DNA from: Deltaproteobacteria bacterium
GTDB taxonomy: Bacteria; Desulfobacterota; Desulfarculia; Adiutricales; Adiutricaceae
NCBI GenBank assembly: GCA_031273455.1
Contig: JAISRZ010000092.1
Coordinates: 1-64,000, forward strand
DNA: 64,000 nt
Direction: 5' to 3'
Shown here in pieces: positions 33,872 to 42,415 of the stretch. Within the stretch, counting starts at the first letter, position 1; each line of letters begins with the position of its first letter. Below the pieces are notes generated by a model that saw only the letters and a list, made by a program, of their open reading frames with translations, was not told where the DNA came from and searched no databases. Made by a program: the position numbers and the translations under genes.

Positions 33872-35482
33872 TTAGGGGAGTAAATCGCTGGCCACGCCCT
33901 CAGCCACGGCGGTCCGGGCTTTGGCCACTTTTTCGGTCATAGTTCCGCCCTCTAAGAGCCATAAGGCCAAGCCCACGTTAAAGATGAGCATTTCCCGCAT
34001 GGGCTCCGGGCCTTCCCCGGCTAAAAGGAGCCTTAGGACCCTAGCCCCATCGGTGGGGTCTTTAATGGTCAGATCCTCGGGTCGGCTCAAACCTAAGTTA
34101 TAGTCCCGAGGGTCTAAGGTTAAAGACTCGATCTTAGAGCCTTTAACCAAACGGACTTCCGCTGGGCCAATGGTGGTTAGCTCATCGTAACCGCCCGCCC
34201 CATGGACCACCGCCGCCACTTCCCCGCCTAAGCGGGCTAAGGCCCCGGCCATGAGATCCAAGATCCCGGGTTGGTAAACGCCGATAAAACGGTGGGTGGG
34301 TTTCGCCGGGTTGACTAAAGGGCCTAAGATGTTAAAAAGCGTTCTAACCCCTAGTTCCCGTCTGACGGGCATAATATGTTTAAAAGCTGGATGGTAGTGG
34401 GGGGCGAACAGAAAAACAAACTTGGTCCGGCTCATGATCCGGGGGATCTCCGCCGTGGGGGGCTCAATGTTAAAGCCAAGCCGCTCTAAAACGTCGGCGC
34501 TCCCCGAGCGCGAGGAGACCGAGCGGTTGCCGTGCTTTAAGACCTGATGGCCCAAAGCCGCGCAGATTAAAGAGGTGGCCGTGGAGCAGTTAAAGGAGAA
34601 ACGGTTGTCGCCCCCAGTGCCCACCACGTCCAAGGTGGGGCCCTCAATGGGCGGAACCGCTTGGGCCCTTTTTAAAACCGCGTTAGCCGCCGCGGCCACT
34701 TCCAAGGAGGTCTCCCCTTTGGTCCTTAAGGCTAAAAGCAAAGCCCCGGCTTGGGCCATGGAAAGCTCCCCATCCATTAAGCGCTCAAAAACCTGCTCAG
34801 CCTCGGCCTCGGTTAAATCCCGGCCTTGCCCAATGGCCTCAAAAATCTCCGAGATGGGCCGAGGGGCGCTGGCCCCTAGGGACGTGGCCGCGGCCCGACC
34901 GGGGCCTTCCAAGAAGTTGGCTAAAAGGTTCCGGCCTTGGGGGGTTAAAACCGACTCTGGATGGAACTGGACCCCCGACCAGGGCAGATCCTCGTAGGCG
35001 ATGGCCATGATCTCGTCTTCCGGGGTCCTAGCGGTGACTTTAAAGGGATGCTTTAACCCGGGCTCGGGTTCCTCAACCAACAAAGAATGGTAGCGGCCCA
35101 CCAGCATGTTTTGCGGTAACCCGGCGAAGAGCCCCTCGGCGTCATGGGTGATGGGCGAGACCCGCCCGTGCATGACCCGATCGGCTAAATCAACCCGGCC
35201 CCCAGCGAACTCGCCTAAGACCTGGTGGCCTAAGCAGACGCCTAAAACCGGGACGGGTTTCGGCCTTTTGGCCAGCCTTGCCAAAAACTCCGCGCATAAC
35301 CCGGCGGTTTTGGGGTGTCCTGGGCCCGGGGAGAGGCAGACTTTTTCTAAGTCCTCGCGGTCGGCTAAATCCAAAAGCCCAGGGGCGTCATTGCGGACCA
35401 CTTCCGGATCTTGGCCTAGCCCTTGGAAGGCTTGGGCCAAGTTGTAAGTGAAGGAATCGTAGTTGTCGATAAGCAATAGCAT
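33872..35482 (-). CDS. trpGD: Fused anthranilate synthase component II / anthranilate phosphoribosyltransferase
   Basis: 536 residues. Residues 1-190 are the glutamine amidotransferase TrpG: LLLIDNYDSFTYNLAQ, SPGPGHP, nucleophile Cys83 in LGVCLGHQVLGE and the His/Glu of GVQFHPESVLT. Residues ~205-536 are the TrpD phosphoribosyltransferase: DVVGTGGDNRFSFNCST (PRPP loop) and KHGNRSVSSRSGSADVLE. The amidotransferase supplies ammonia to TrpE. Such GD fusions are known from E. coli and relatives. It lies 11 bases after trpE. Confidence 0.97.
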   Translation of the reverse strand: MLLLIDNYDSFTYNLAQAFQGLGQDPEVVRNDAPGLLDLADREDLEKVCLSPGPGHPKTAGLCAEFLARLAKRPKPVPVLGVCLGHQVLGEFAGGRVDLADRVMHGRVSPITHDAEGLFAGLPQNMLVGRYHSLLVEEPEPGLKHPFKVTARTPEDEIMAIAYEDLPWSGVQFHPESVLTPQGRNLLANFLEGPGRAAATSLGASAPRPISEIFEAIGQGRDLTEAEAEQVFERLMDGELSMAQAGALLLALRTKGETSLEVAAAANAVLKRAQAVPPIEGPTLDVVGTGGDNRFSFNCSTATSLICAALGHQVLKHGNRSVSSRSGSADVLERLGFNIEPPTAEIPRIMSRTKFVFLFAPHYHPAFKHIMPVRRELGVRTLFNILGPLVNPAKPTHRFIGVYQPGILDLMAGALARLGGEVAAVVHGAGGYDELTTIGPAEVRLVKGSKIESLTLDPRDYNLGLSRPEDLTIKDPTDGARVLRLLLAGEGPEPMREMLIFNVGLALWLLEGGTMTEKVAKARTAVAEGVASDLLP

Positions 35483-35493
35483 CGCCCCGCTCC

Positions 35494-36864
35494 TTATATG
35501 GCCAAAGCGGCCCGGACCGCCGCGGCTTTACTGAGACACTCCTGCCATTCCCGAGTCGGCTCCGAGTCATAGACAATGCCCGCCCCAGCCCGCCAGTAAG
35601 CTCGACCGTCTTTAACCCACAGACCTCTAATGGCGATGCCCAAGTCCAAGTTGACTTGCCCCCGGCCTAAACCTAACCAGCCAATGGCCCCGCCATAAGG
35701 GCCCCGGTCAGCCATCTCCAGATCGGCGATAAGCTCCATGGCCCGAATCTTGGGGGCCCCGGATAACGTCCCAGCCGGGAAAGCCGCGGTCACCACGTCC
35801 AAAGCGTCGCGTTTAGGGTCGAGCTCAGCTTTGATGTAAGAGGTTAGATGCATAACGTGGGAGAAACGCTCCACGTCCATGAACCTTTCCACTTCCACGG
35901 AGGCGGGTTTGGCCACCCGGGCCAGATCGTTCCGGCCCAAGTCCACCAGCATGACGTGCTCGGACTTCTCTTTGGGGTCAGCGGTCAGCTCGGCCTCAAA
36001 TAAGTCGTCTTCCATCTTGTCCTGGCCCCTTGGCCTGGTTCCGGCGATGGGGCACAAGCGTAAGCGACCGCCTTGGCAGCTCACTAAGGTCTCGGGCGAG
36101 GACACGGCTAAGCAGATCTCCGGGGTCTGGAGATAAAACATGTAAGACGAGGGGTTTAAACGCCTTAATCGCCGGTAAACGTCAAAAACGTCGCCCGCGA
36201 AGGGTTTTTCAAAGCCCACGGACAAGACCACCTGGATCAGCTCGCCTTGGCCGATTAAATCCCGAGCCAAACGGGTGGTCTTAATAAACTCCTCCCGGGT
36301 GGGGTTGGAGACGATTAAATCCGGCCCCGAGGGGAATTGGGGCCGGATGGGCATCTCCAAAGGCGGGCCGCCTAAGGTCAGCTCCACCAGCTTATTGTAG
36401 ACATGGTCAAAAAGAAGGACGGAGTAAGGCAGGATCATGGTGGCTTGGGCCGACTCCGGGGGCAAGCGTCGAGCCAAGCGCGGCTCCATTAACCCAGCCA
36501 AGCCATAGCCCAAGTAACCGTAGATGGCCCGGGTGATGGGCGGCAGATCGGCGAAATTGGAATCCGGCTCGATGGTCAGCTGTTTCATGACCTCCCGTAA
36601 CCCTTCCAAGTAGGGCCGCCCCTGGAAGGACATTAAAGGGGTCAAACGGGGGTCCACGGTCTCCACTTCCAAAAGACCTTTGCGACAGTTTAAAGTCATG
36701 AGGGCCCCTTCGCCCACTAAACTGTAGCGACCCCAGACCCCGCCAACCTCGGCGCTTTCCAGGAGGAGACCCGCTTGACGGCTACCCACGCGTTCCAGAA
36801 AGACGCTGACTGGCGTGGAGACGTCGCTTTCCAGCAAAATGGCTTTCTGCTTTAAAATGATCAT
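35494..36864 (-). CDS. trpE: Anthranilate synthase component I
   Basis: Chorismate to anthranilate with TrpG. The N-terminal LLLES region (feedback tryptophan site), GTRPRGQDKMEDDLFEAEL, MLVDLGRNDLARVA, FPAGTLSGAPKIRAM and GPYGGAIGWLG are typical active-site blocks. 456 residues, a little shorter than E. coli TrpE. It is the first structural gene of the operon, with AAAGGAG before the ATG and an attenuator-like terminator 27 bases upstream. Confidence 0.97.
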   Translation of the reverse strand: MIILKQKAILLESDVSTPVSVFLERVGSRQAGLLLESAEVGGVWGRYSLVGEGALMTLNCRKGLLEVETVDPRLTPLMSFQGRPYLEGLREVMKQLTIEPDSNFADLPPITRAIYGYLGYGLAGLMEPRLARRLPPESAQATMILPYSVLLFDHVYNKLVELTLGGPPLEMPIRPQFPSGPDLIVSNPTREEFIKTTRLARDLIGQGELIQVVLSVGFEKPFAGDVFDVYRRLRRLNPSSYMFYLQTPEICLAVSSPETLVSCQGGRLRLCPIAGTRPRGQDKMEDDLFEAELTADPKEKSEHVMLVDLGRNDLARVAKPASVEVERFMDVERFSHVMHLTSYIKAELDPKRDALDVVTAAFPAGTLSGAPKIRAMELIADLEMADRGPYGGAIGWLGLGRGQVNLDLGIAIRGLWVKDGRAYWRAGAGIVYDSEPTREWQECLSKAAAVRAALAI

Positions 36865-36890
36865 TAAGGCTCCTTTGGGGAAGAGATCAT

Positions 36891-37026
36891 AAAAAAACCA
36901 CGGCTATGGACCGTGGTTTAAACTATGATTCGCCGCTGAAAATAGATCTAAGGCCGGCCCATCACGCCACCACGGTCACAGGACAAACCCCGCCAACCGC
37001 CAAGCGACGTAACTTGTGGCGCCAGA
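36891..37026 (-). promoter_or_regulatory. trp leader attenuator (terminator and competing antiterminator)
   Basis: Read on the minus strand, arms 36919-36911 and 36903-36895 form a perfect 9-bp terminator stem followed by a T run (36897-36891). Upstream, 36976-36969 (ACCGTGGT) can pair with the left terminator arm as an antiterminator, and 37021-37016 (CGCCAC) can pair with 36970-36965 to sequester that antiterminator. This 1:2, 2:3, 3:4 arrangement is the classic trp attenuator layout. It was found by eye, without energy calculation. Confidence 0.65.
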
Positions 37027-37070
37027 TAACCAGCGCCAACCAAATTAGAGAAAACAGGGGAATAGAGCAC
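36948..37070 (-). CDS. Possible trp leader peptide (40 codons)
   Basis: A GTG at 37070 preceded by AGGTG at six bases opens a 40-codon frame that ends at TAG (36950-36948) before the terminator. It has a single tryptophan codon (codon 26), located between pairing regions 1 and 2. A classic leader would have tandem Trp codons, so this is tentative. Confidence 0.25.
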   Translation of the reverse strand: MLYSPVFSNLVGAGYLAPQVTSLGGWRGLSCDRGGVMGRP

Positions 37071-37126
37071 GAATATCACCTGGCCAAAAGGCCTTAAAAA
37101 ACAAAAAAGTCTTAGAACGGAAAGAG

Positions 37127-37155
37127 ATATTAGACTTAATCAAAAACCAAGTCAA
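37127..37155 (-). promoter_or_regulatory. Sigma70 promoter of the trp operon
   Basis: On the minus strand TTGACT (37155-37150) and TAATAT (37132-37127) are separated by exactly 17 bases. The predicted transcript starts near 37120, giving a ~255-nt leader before trpE that contains the attenuator. Confidence 0.7.
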
Positions 37156-37322
37156 GAAAGATTTTTAAACCGCCCTAAAAAGCGGCGACTAGCCTTAGCT
37201 GGCCCTAAGCCAGCTTAAACTAGTTAAATCTCTTCTGACCTTAGCCGAAGGGGCGAAGTGGCTTAGACTATAAGAAGGCTAAGACCTTAAGGCTAAGATC
37301 AGGAGACTTAGGCTAAAAGGGC

Positions 37323-37544
37323 TTAGACCGCGACCACTTCCTTAACGTCGGGGATGTTATCCTTCAGGACCTTCTCCACGCCGCGCTTTAAGGTCATCTG
37401 GGACATGGGGCAACCCGCGCAAGCTCCGACCAGGCGCACGGAAACCACGCCTTCTTTGACGTCCACTAGCTCAATGTCGCCGCCATCAGCCACCAAAGCT
37501 GGCCGAATCTTCCCTAAAGCCGCCTCAACTTGTTCCTTTAACAT
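37323..37544 (-). CDS. NifU C-terminal-domain (Nfu-type) iron-sulfur scaffold protein
   Basis: 73 residues from the ATG at 37544, which has GAGGAG six bases upstream. The frame is open for another 69 codons, but that extension has no family character. The Nfu domain is complete: LVADGGDIELVDV and GACAGCPMSQMTLKRGVE, with the CxxC pair that holds an Fe-S cluster for delivery to apoproteins. It is a single-domain form, encoded alone between the trp leader and a long intergenic region. Confidence 0.93.
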   Translation of the reverse strand: MLKEQVEAALGKIRPALVADGGDIELVDVKEGVVSVRLVGACAGCPMSQMTLKRGVEKVLKDNIPDVKEVVAV

Positions 37545-38614
37545 CCATCGCTCCTCATAAATCGTATTAAATAATCCAGGCTTAGGGCCTAATGGTTTAA
37601 CCTTAGGCTTTAAGACCCAGCCAGAAATTTTTAAGTGAATCAGCGCTCCATAGTCAGGTTTTCCAGGAAAACGAAGAATAATCGCCTTAAACTCACTTTT
37701 TAGAAGTATAATGAAAACCTCTCGCAAAAGCAAGGCTATAAGGCATTCCATAACTTAAGCTTAAAGAGTTTTAAATAATCTTATTAACGTATATATTAAG
37801 CTTAGGTAAAACCATTAAACGTTTAACGGTTGGCCTAGCTGGAAAGACGGGGGTTTTCAGGGGGTTACCCCGCCTTAAGGCCCTGGACCGTCTCTTTTTA
37901 GTTAGGTTAGGCCAAAGCGGGAGCGAGGTTAACTAAGGCCAGGGTTAAGCTAACGGCTTATTAGCCTGGCCATAGCCCCTTAGCCTTGGCCATAGCCCCT
38001 TGGCCTGGCCTTGGCCCTGACCTGGGCTATAACCAACCTCAGTCAGAGCCCTACCCTATCTCCCGGGATTTTTTCTGACTGACCTTCTAACCTTCATAGG
38101 GAGGCCAAAAGGGCGGAGCCGGAAAAGCGGTCAAAATGGCCGTTCCTGGCCTCATTGACCCAAGGTTTATAATGGGGCTCAAGGTCCCTAAAACGCCCCT
38201 ACTGGCCATTAAGCCCCCTTTTTCCCGCCCTTCCTGGGAAGGGTCGCCTAAGTTATCTAACCGCCCAAGCGACCTAATCGCGCTCGCCGCCCTCCCCTAT
38301 CTTTAGGCTCCCCCAAAAGCCCTAACCGTTCTTAGTTCCCGAACCGAGCGTAAGTCGCTTTCGCTAAGCGATCCGCCTGGTTCTAGCCGCCTGGTTCTAG
38401 CCGCCTGGTTCTAGCCCTTTAGTTAAGCGAGCTATACCCCGCAGGGTTAGCTTACCTAAAAACTATAATAGACCGCCAGATCCGCGAGAGCTACTTTCAT
38501 GGCCAGCGCTTTAGCGGCGCTAACATAGCCCTCAATTGTTCAGACCCTAAGGCGAACCGTTCTTAGCCCAAATAAAACGCCTCGGTTAGATCTTTACTGA
38601 CATTATAGATTACA
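37545..38614. other. Long intergenic stretch with short repeats
   Basis: About 1.07 kb without a credible gene. It contains imperfect CCATAGCCCCTT/GGCCTTGGCC-type duplications (37970-38030) and a 14-bp x3 repeat at 38373-38414. No RNA gene recognised. Confidence 0.5.
38373..38414. repeat. 14-bp tandem repeat, three perfect copies
   Basis: Three identical CCGCCTGGTTCTAG units at 38373-38386, 38387-38400 and 38401-38414, non-coding. Confidence 0.9.
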
Positions 38615-39811
38615 TTATGGCCCGACTTTTAGCTCCTCGGTCGTAACGGTCGCGACTTTGGCTATAAAAACGCCTTGGTCATGGATCGCGGCGTTAGTCA
38701 TGGTAATCTGGTAGAGGCCAGGTTGGTTAAAGACCAACTCGCCAGTGGGGCTTAAAGAATACTCCTCGCCATTAGTGGCCTTGATGTTATTAAAGGTCAG
38801 GCTAAAAACGGTCGTAACGCCGTTAAATTCCATTTCCGAGCTTAGATCGTAAACTTTATTAGGCGAAAGCTTATGGCCCACCAATCCTGGAGGGATGACC
38901 CCATTTTGCGAGCTTAAACAAAGATGAGCGGTTCTCATAAACTGATAAAGTTGACTAAGCGGTAGTTTGTTAGCGTCAACATTCAGGAGCTTCAGGGCGG
39001 TATTGTTGGAAACATCCAAGGCGGTCAGGCGGTTATCGCCAACGCCTAACATCTTCAGGGCGGGGTTACTGGAGACATCCAAGGCGGTGAGATGGTTATT
39101 TTCCAAGCTAAGGTAAGTCAGGTTAGTGTTTTTAGATAGATCTAAGACGGTTAGACGGTTACCGTCAACCACCAGCCTCGCCAAAGCGGCGTTATGGGAG
39201 GTGTCCAAGACGGTTAGCTGGTTATAGCTTACGTCCAGGTTCGTTAAGGCGACATCGCGCGAGACATCCAAGGCGGTTAGCTGGTTACTAAAAACATTCA
39301 AACTCGTTAGGGCGGAATTTTTGGCGACATCTAAGGCGGTTAGATCGTTTCGTTGAACATCCAGCCGTTCCAGAGCGGCGTTATTGGTGACATCCAAAGC
39401 GGTTAAACGGTTAAAGCGAACATCTAGGCTCGTCAGCGACGCCAAGGAATTGAGGTTAAGATTTCCAAACAGTTCTCTAGCGAAAATAGCGATTTCTTTG
39501 ACCCGATAGTCACCGCCGCCAACGTCAACCCAAGTGACGCCATCCCAAGCGTGGTCATAAACCGGGGAGGTATCCCAGTTGAGATTGTTAGAGGGATCGT
39601 TTCGCGGGGTGTCGAAGGATTTAAGAGCTTTGGTTTCATTAGCGTTGTACTTAGGAGCGGCCCAGACCTGGCCTGGGGCCAAAGCGAGCGAAAAGAGCGA
39701 AAGGCCCAAAACTATCGCCCCCACCCTAAACGATAAGCGGCTGACCCGTTCGCCTAAACGCGCGATGATCCCTCCGGGTATCTGTTCGTTTAACTGACAA
39801 TTGGATTTCAT
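38615..39811 (-). CDS. Secreted leucine-rich-repeat protein
   Basis: 398 residues. A long N-region precedes a hydrophobic signal segment (~30-50, ending AWA/APKY). A conserved N-domain (~52-112) is followed by about eight to nine 21-residue LRRs of the form LTALDVSxNxALxxLDVxxN (~112-285). After these comes a ~110-residue C-domain (NKVYDLSSEMEFNGVTTVFSLTFN..., ending VATVTTEELKVGP) shared with the paralogue at 40180-41061. No membrane anchor or sorting signal is visible, so the protein is probably released or surface-associated. LRR surfaces bind proteins; the target is unknown. Confidence 0.85.
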   Translation of the reverse strand: MKSNCQLNEQIPGGIIARLGERVSRLSFRVGAIVLGLSLFSLALAPGQVWAAPKYNANETKALKSFDTPRNDPSNNLNWDTSPVYDHAWDGVTWVDVGGGDYRVKEIAIFARELFGNLNLNSLASLTSLDVRFNRLTALDVTNNAALERLDVQRNDLTALDVAKNSALTSLNVFSNQLTALDVSRDVALTNLDVSYNQLTVLDTSHNAALARLVVDGNRLTVLDLSKNTNLTYLSLENNHLTALDVSSNPALKMLGVGDNRLTALDVSNNTALKLLNVDANKLPLSQLYQFMRTAHLCLSSQNGVIPPGLVGHKLSPNKVYDLSSEMEFNGVTTVFSLTFNNIKATNGEEYSLSPTGELVFNQPGLYQITMTNAAIHDQGVFIAKVATVTTEELKVGP

Positions 39812-40179
39812 TGGTTAAAACCTCATAGAAAACATTCGCTTATAACCAGCTTGTATAGAGCCCCAATATTTTGGCTGGGAGCGCCCTACCTGGCTAGCGA
39901 TTCACCGGCGCTAATCTTTTCTTAACCTTTCTCTTCTTAACCTTCCTGGTCGTCATCTAGCGGCCTTTGGCGACGCTGGTCCGGGGTCCACGAGTTTAAC
40001 CTCGAAAGTCTAAATGGTCACGATATTCGAGCGATTAAGGCTTAAACGCGTCTTTTCATTACCTAAAGACGAGATGTCCAAACCATAAAACAACCAATCG
40101 CTAAGCTCCAATTTGAAACATTCTTAACCCTACCCCCTATACGCCTCGATTAGTTCCAAACTGGACAATTTCGCGTCCC
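39812..40179. other. Intergenic stretch between LRR paralogues
   Basis: 368 bases with no credible ORF. It should hold the promoter of the downstream LRR gene, but no clear promoter was identified. Confidence 0.45.
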
Positions 40180-41061
40180 TTAGGGCGCGACATTTAGCTC
40201 CTCGGTCGTAACGGTCGCGACTTTGGTCTCATAAACGCCTTGGTCATGGATCGCGGCGTTGGTCATGGAGATCTGGTAGACGCCAGGCTCGTTAAAGACC
40301 AATTCGCCAGTGGGGCTTAAAGAATACTCCTGACCATTAGTGGCCGCGACGTTATTAAATGTCAGGCTAAAAACGGTCGTAACGCCGTTAAATTCCAGTT
40401 CTGAGCTAAGATCGTAAACTTTATTAGGCGCTAGCTTACGGCCCACCAAACCCTGCGGGACGACCCCTTTTTGCGAGCCTAATTTAAGGTTTGCGATTCC
40501 CATAAGCTGATAAAGTTGACTAAACGGCAATTTATTAGCGTCAACATCCAAGCTCTCCAGGTCGGCGTTCTTTGAGACATCCAAGGAGGTTAACTTATTA
40601 CTCCACAAACATAAGAACGCGAGGGCGGGGTTGTTGGCGATATCCACGGCGGTTAGAGCGTTATCTCTGGCGTCCAGCTCCGTGAGCGACGTTAGCCCAT
40701 TAAGTTTAAGCTCGCCGGTTAACCCCATTGAGCGAATATCAATCGCCTCCACCCGATAATCGCCATTTCCAGCGTCAACCCAAGCGACGCCCGTCCAAGT
40801 TTGGTCATAGACCGGGGAAGAGCTCCAGTTAAGCTCGTTGGCTGGATCGTTTTTGGAGGTGTCGAAGGATTTCAGGGCTTTCGCGTCATGGGCGTGGTAC
40901 TTGGGAGCGGCCAAGGCTGAGTCCAGGCGTAAGGTGAGCGAAAGGAGTAAAAGGCCGAAGACCAATACCCCCAGTCTCAACGATAAATTACTAACCTCTT
41001 GGGCAAAATACGCGGCCATATCCCCTATTTTATTAACCCTTGATTGACGACTGGACTTCAT
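40180..41061 (-). CDS. Secreted leucine-rich-repeat protein, short paralogue
   Basis: 293 residues with the same signal region, N-domain and C-domain as the 398-residue paralogue, but only about three to four LRR units (LTSLTELDARDNALTAVDI...). The C-domain is close to identical (NKVYDLSSELEFNGVTTVF, GVYQISMTNAAIHDQGV). The difference in repeat number shows LRR units were gained or lost in frame since the duplication. Confidence 0.85.
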   Translation of the reverse strand: MKSSRQSRVNKIGDMAAYFAQEVSNLSLRLGVLVFGLLLLSLTLRLDSALAAPKYHAHDAKALKSFDTSKNDPANELNWSSSPVYDQTWTGVAWVDAGNGDYRVEAIDIRSMGLTGELKLNGLTSLTELDARDNALTAVDIANNPALAFLCLWSNKLTSLDVSKNADLESLDVDANKLPFSQLYQLMGIANLKLGSQKGVVPQGLVGRKLAPNKVYDLSSELEFNGVTTVFSLTFNNVAATNGQEYSLSPTGELVFNEPGVYQISMTNAAIHDQGVYETKVATVTTEELNVAP

Positions 41062-41159
41062 TGGCTAGAACCTTGTGAAAAATTTATGTGAACCAGATTG
41101 GAAAAGTTGGCTGGACAGTCTCCTTAAGCGCATAACAATTTCTTTCACTTCGGCTCTTA

Positions 41160-41417
41160 CCGCCGCCAGCGTCAATCCAAGCGCCGCTAGCCTAAAGTGG
41201 CAATCAACCGGGGTGGAGCCCCAGTTATGATTGTTAGATGGATCGTTTTTGGGGGTTTCGAAGGATTAAGGGCTTTCGCGTCATAGGCGTCGCGCTTAGG
41301 AGCGGCCAAGACCTGGTCAGGGTCCCAAGCGGGCGATAATATCGAAAGGCCCAAAACTATGGCCCACAGTCTTAACGATAAACAGCCGGCCCGTTCGCCA
41401 GAAGCGCGGGGATACAA
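41160..41417 (-). pseudogene. Remnant of a third LRR protein gene (5' part)
   Basis: The signal segment (LRLWAIVLGLSIL) and the start of the N-domain (AAPKRDAYDAKAL) match the two LRR genes. A one-base deletion near 41265 shifts the frame, and similarity ends near 41160 with no repeats or C-domain. The gene is broken and truncated. Confidence 0.75.
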
Positions 41418-42415
41418 GTGGAAATCTAAGCCTAGCGAAAATTAATCAGGGGTTATTTTATATAAATTTAGATTTAAATATAAAATAATCAACAAAAGAT
41501 AAAATAAAAAAAAGAAAGAGCGTAAAAAACGACACTAACTGGCCAAAAATAAAGACCAACCAATCCTTTAGTCATGAAAAGATTAAATTTACTTATATCT
41601 ACAAGAATATTATGATCTGGATAAAATAAACGCTTCACATTAAAACTCTTTAAACACGATAAACCACAATCATTCTTTTAACCTGGAACCCAGAGCGGAA
41701 TGAAGAAAATTATGTTATCACTTTAGCGCTCATAAAATTCGCTGTCAACTTTCTTTTAATTTGTTCGCGGTTAACCTTAACCTTTTGAGCCCCTTTATAT
41801 TTCTAACTTCCCGAACCATCATTCTCAGTCTAAATGAGCCACTTAAGCCCACTTAAGCCCAGCCTTCGGCGGTAATAGCCGCTCAGACGTTAAACTTTTA
41901 TGAGGGGCTATTAACCTTCAAGATAAAAAATGGGCGCCCAACCATGAGGATAGCGAGCGCCCAAACTTTGGCTCTAAAAAGCCGCTTATCGTTGTTTTTG
42001 GCTAGGTTTTAGCAAACCCCTTACAAGGCGATCTTTTTCAATTATTCCGAATTCAGAATAATCGAAACTGTTTGGTCAAGAGTCAAAAGCCTCACCTTGG
42101 TCCCTAGCGTCGCCAAATACTAGAAAAACTTTCCCCACGCCCGTAAAGAGACCCTAAAAAACCAAGTCCTAAAGAGTACGGCGCCGCTACCCTAGGCTAA
42201 AGACGCCTTCAGTTCAGCCTTATAAAAAGTGGCTTAATTCCAAAGGTTTATGGACATAAACAAAACCAGAACGCCTCAAATAGGTCTAGCTTTCTTTACG
42301 GCTCATTTACTTTAGCCAGCGCTTGGTGGAGGTTATTCCGCGCCGCCTTTTAGCGGCGCGACAAAACTTTTACGATTATCGAAGAGGCTTTAGGCCATTA
42401 ACTCTCATCCTCTAG
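41418..42415. other. Intergenic stretch with several hairpins
   Basis: About 1 kb without a gene. Structures seen: a minus-strand terminator-like hairpin with a T run near 41930-41963 (TGGGCGC / GCGCCCA arms), an inverted repeat ATTATTC...GAATAAT at 42041-42062, and a GC-rich hairpin at 42339-42360. Confidence 0.5.
42339..42360 (-). terminator. Hairpin downstream of the autotransporter gene
   Basis: Perfect arms CGCGCCGC (42339-42346) and GCGGCGCG (42353-42360) with a 6-nt loop, 55 bases beyond the autotransporter stop. There is no T-tract on the minus strand. Confidence 0.45.

Noticed and set aside
37008-37047. Trp-rich leader frame (GWRW...AWR) upstream of trpE
   Set aside because: A stop codon immediately precedes it and no start codon is available before the Trp codons.
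37545-37751. N-terminal extension of the Nfu protein to 142 residues
   Set aside because: The extension has no domain character, and the internal ATG has a strong ribosome binding site and matches the family start.
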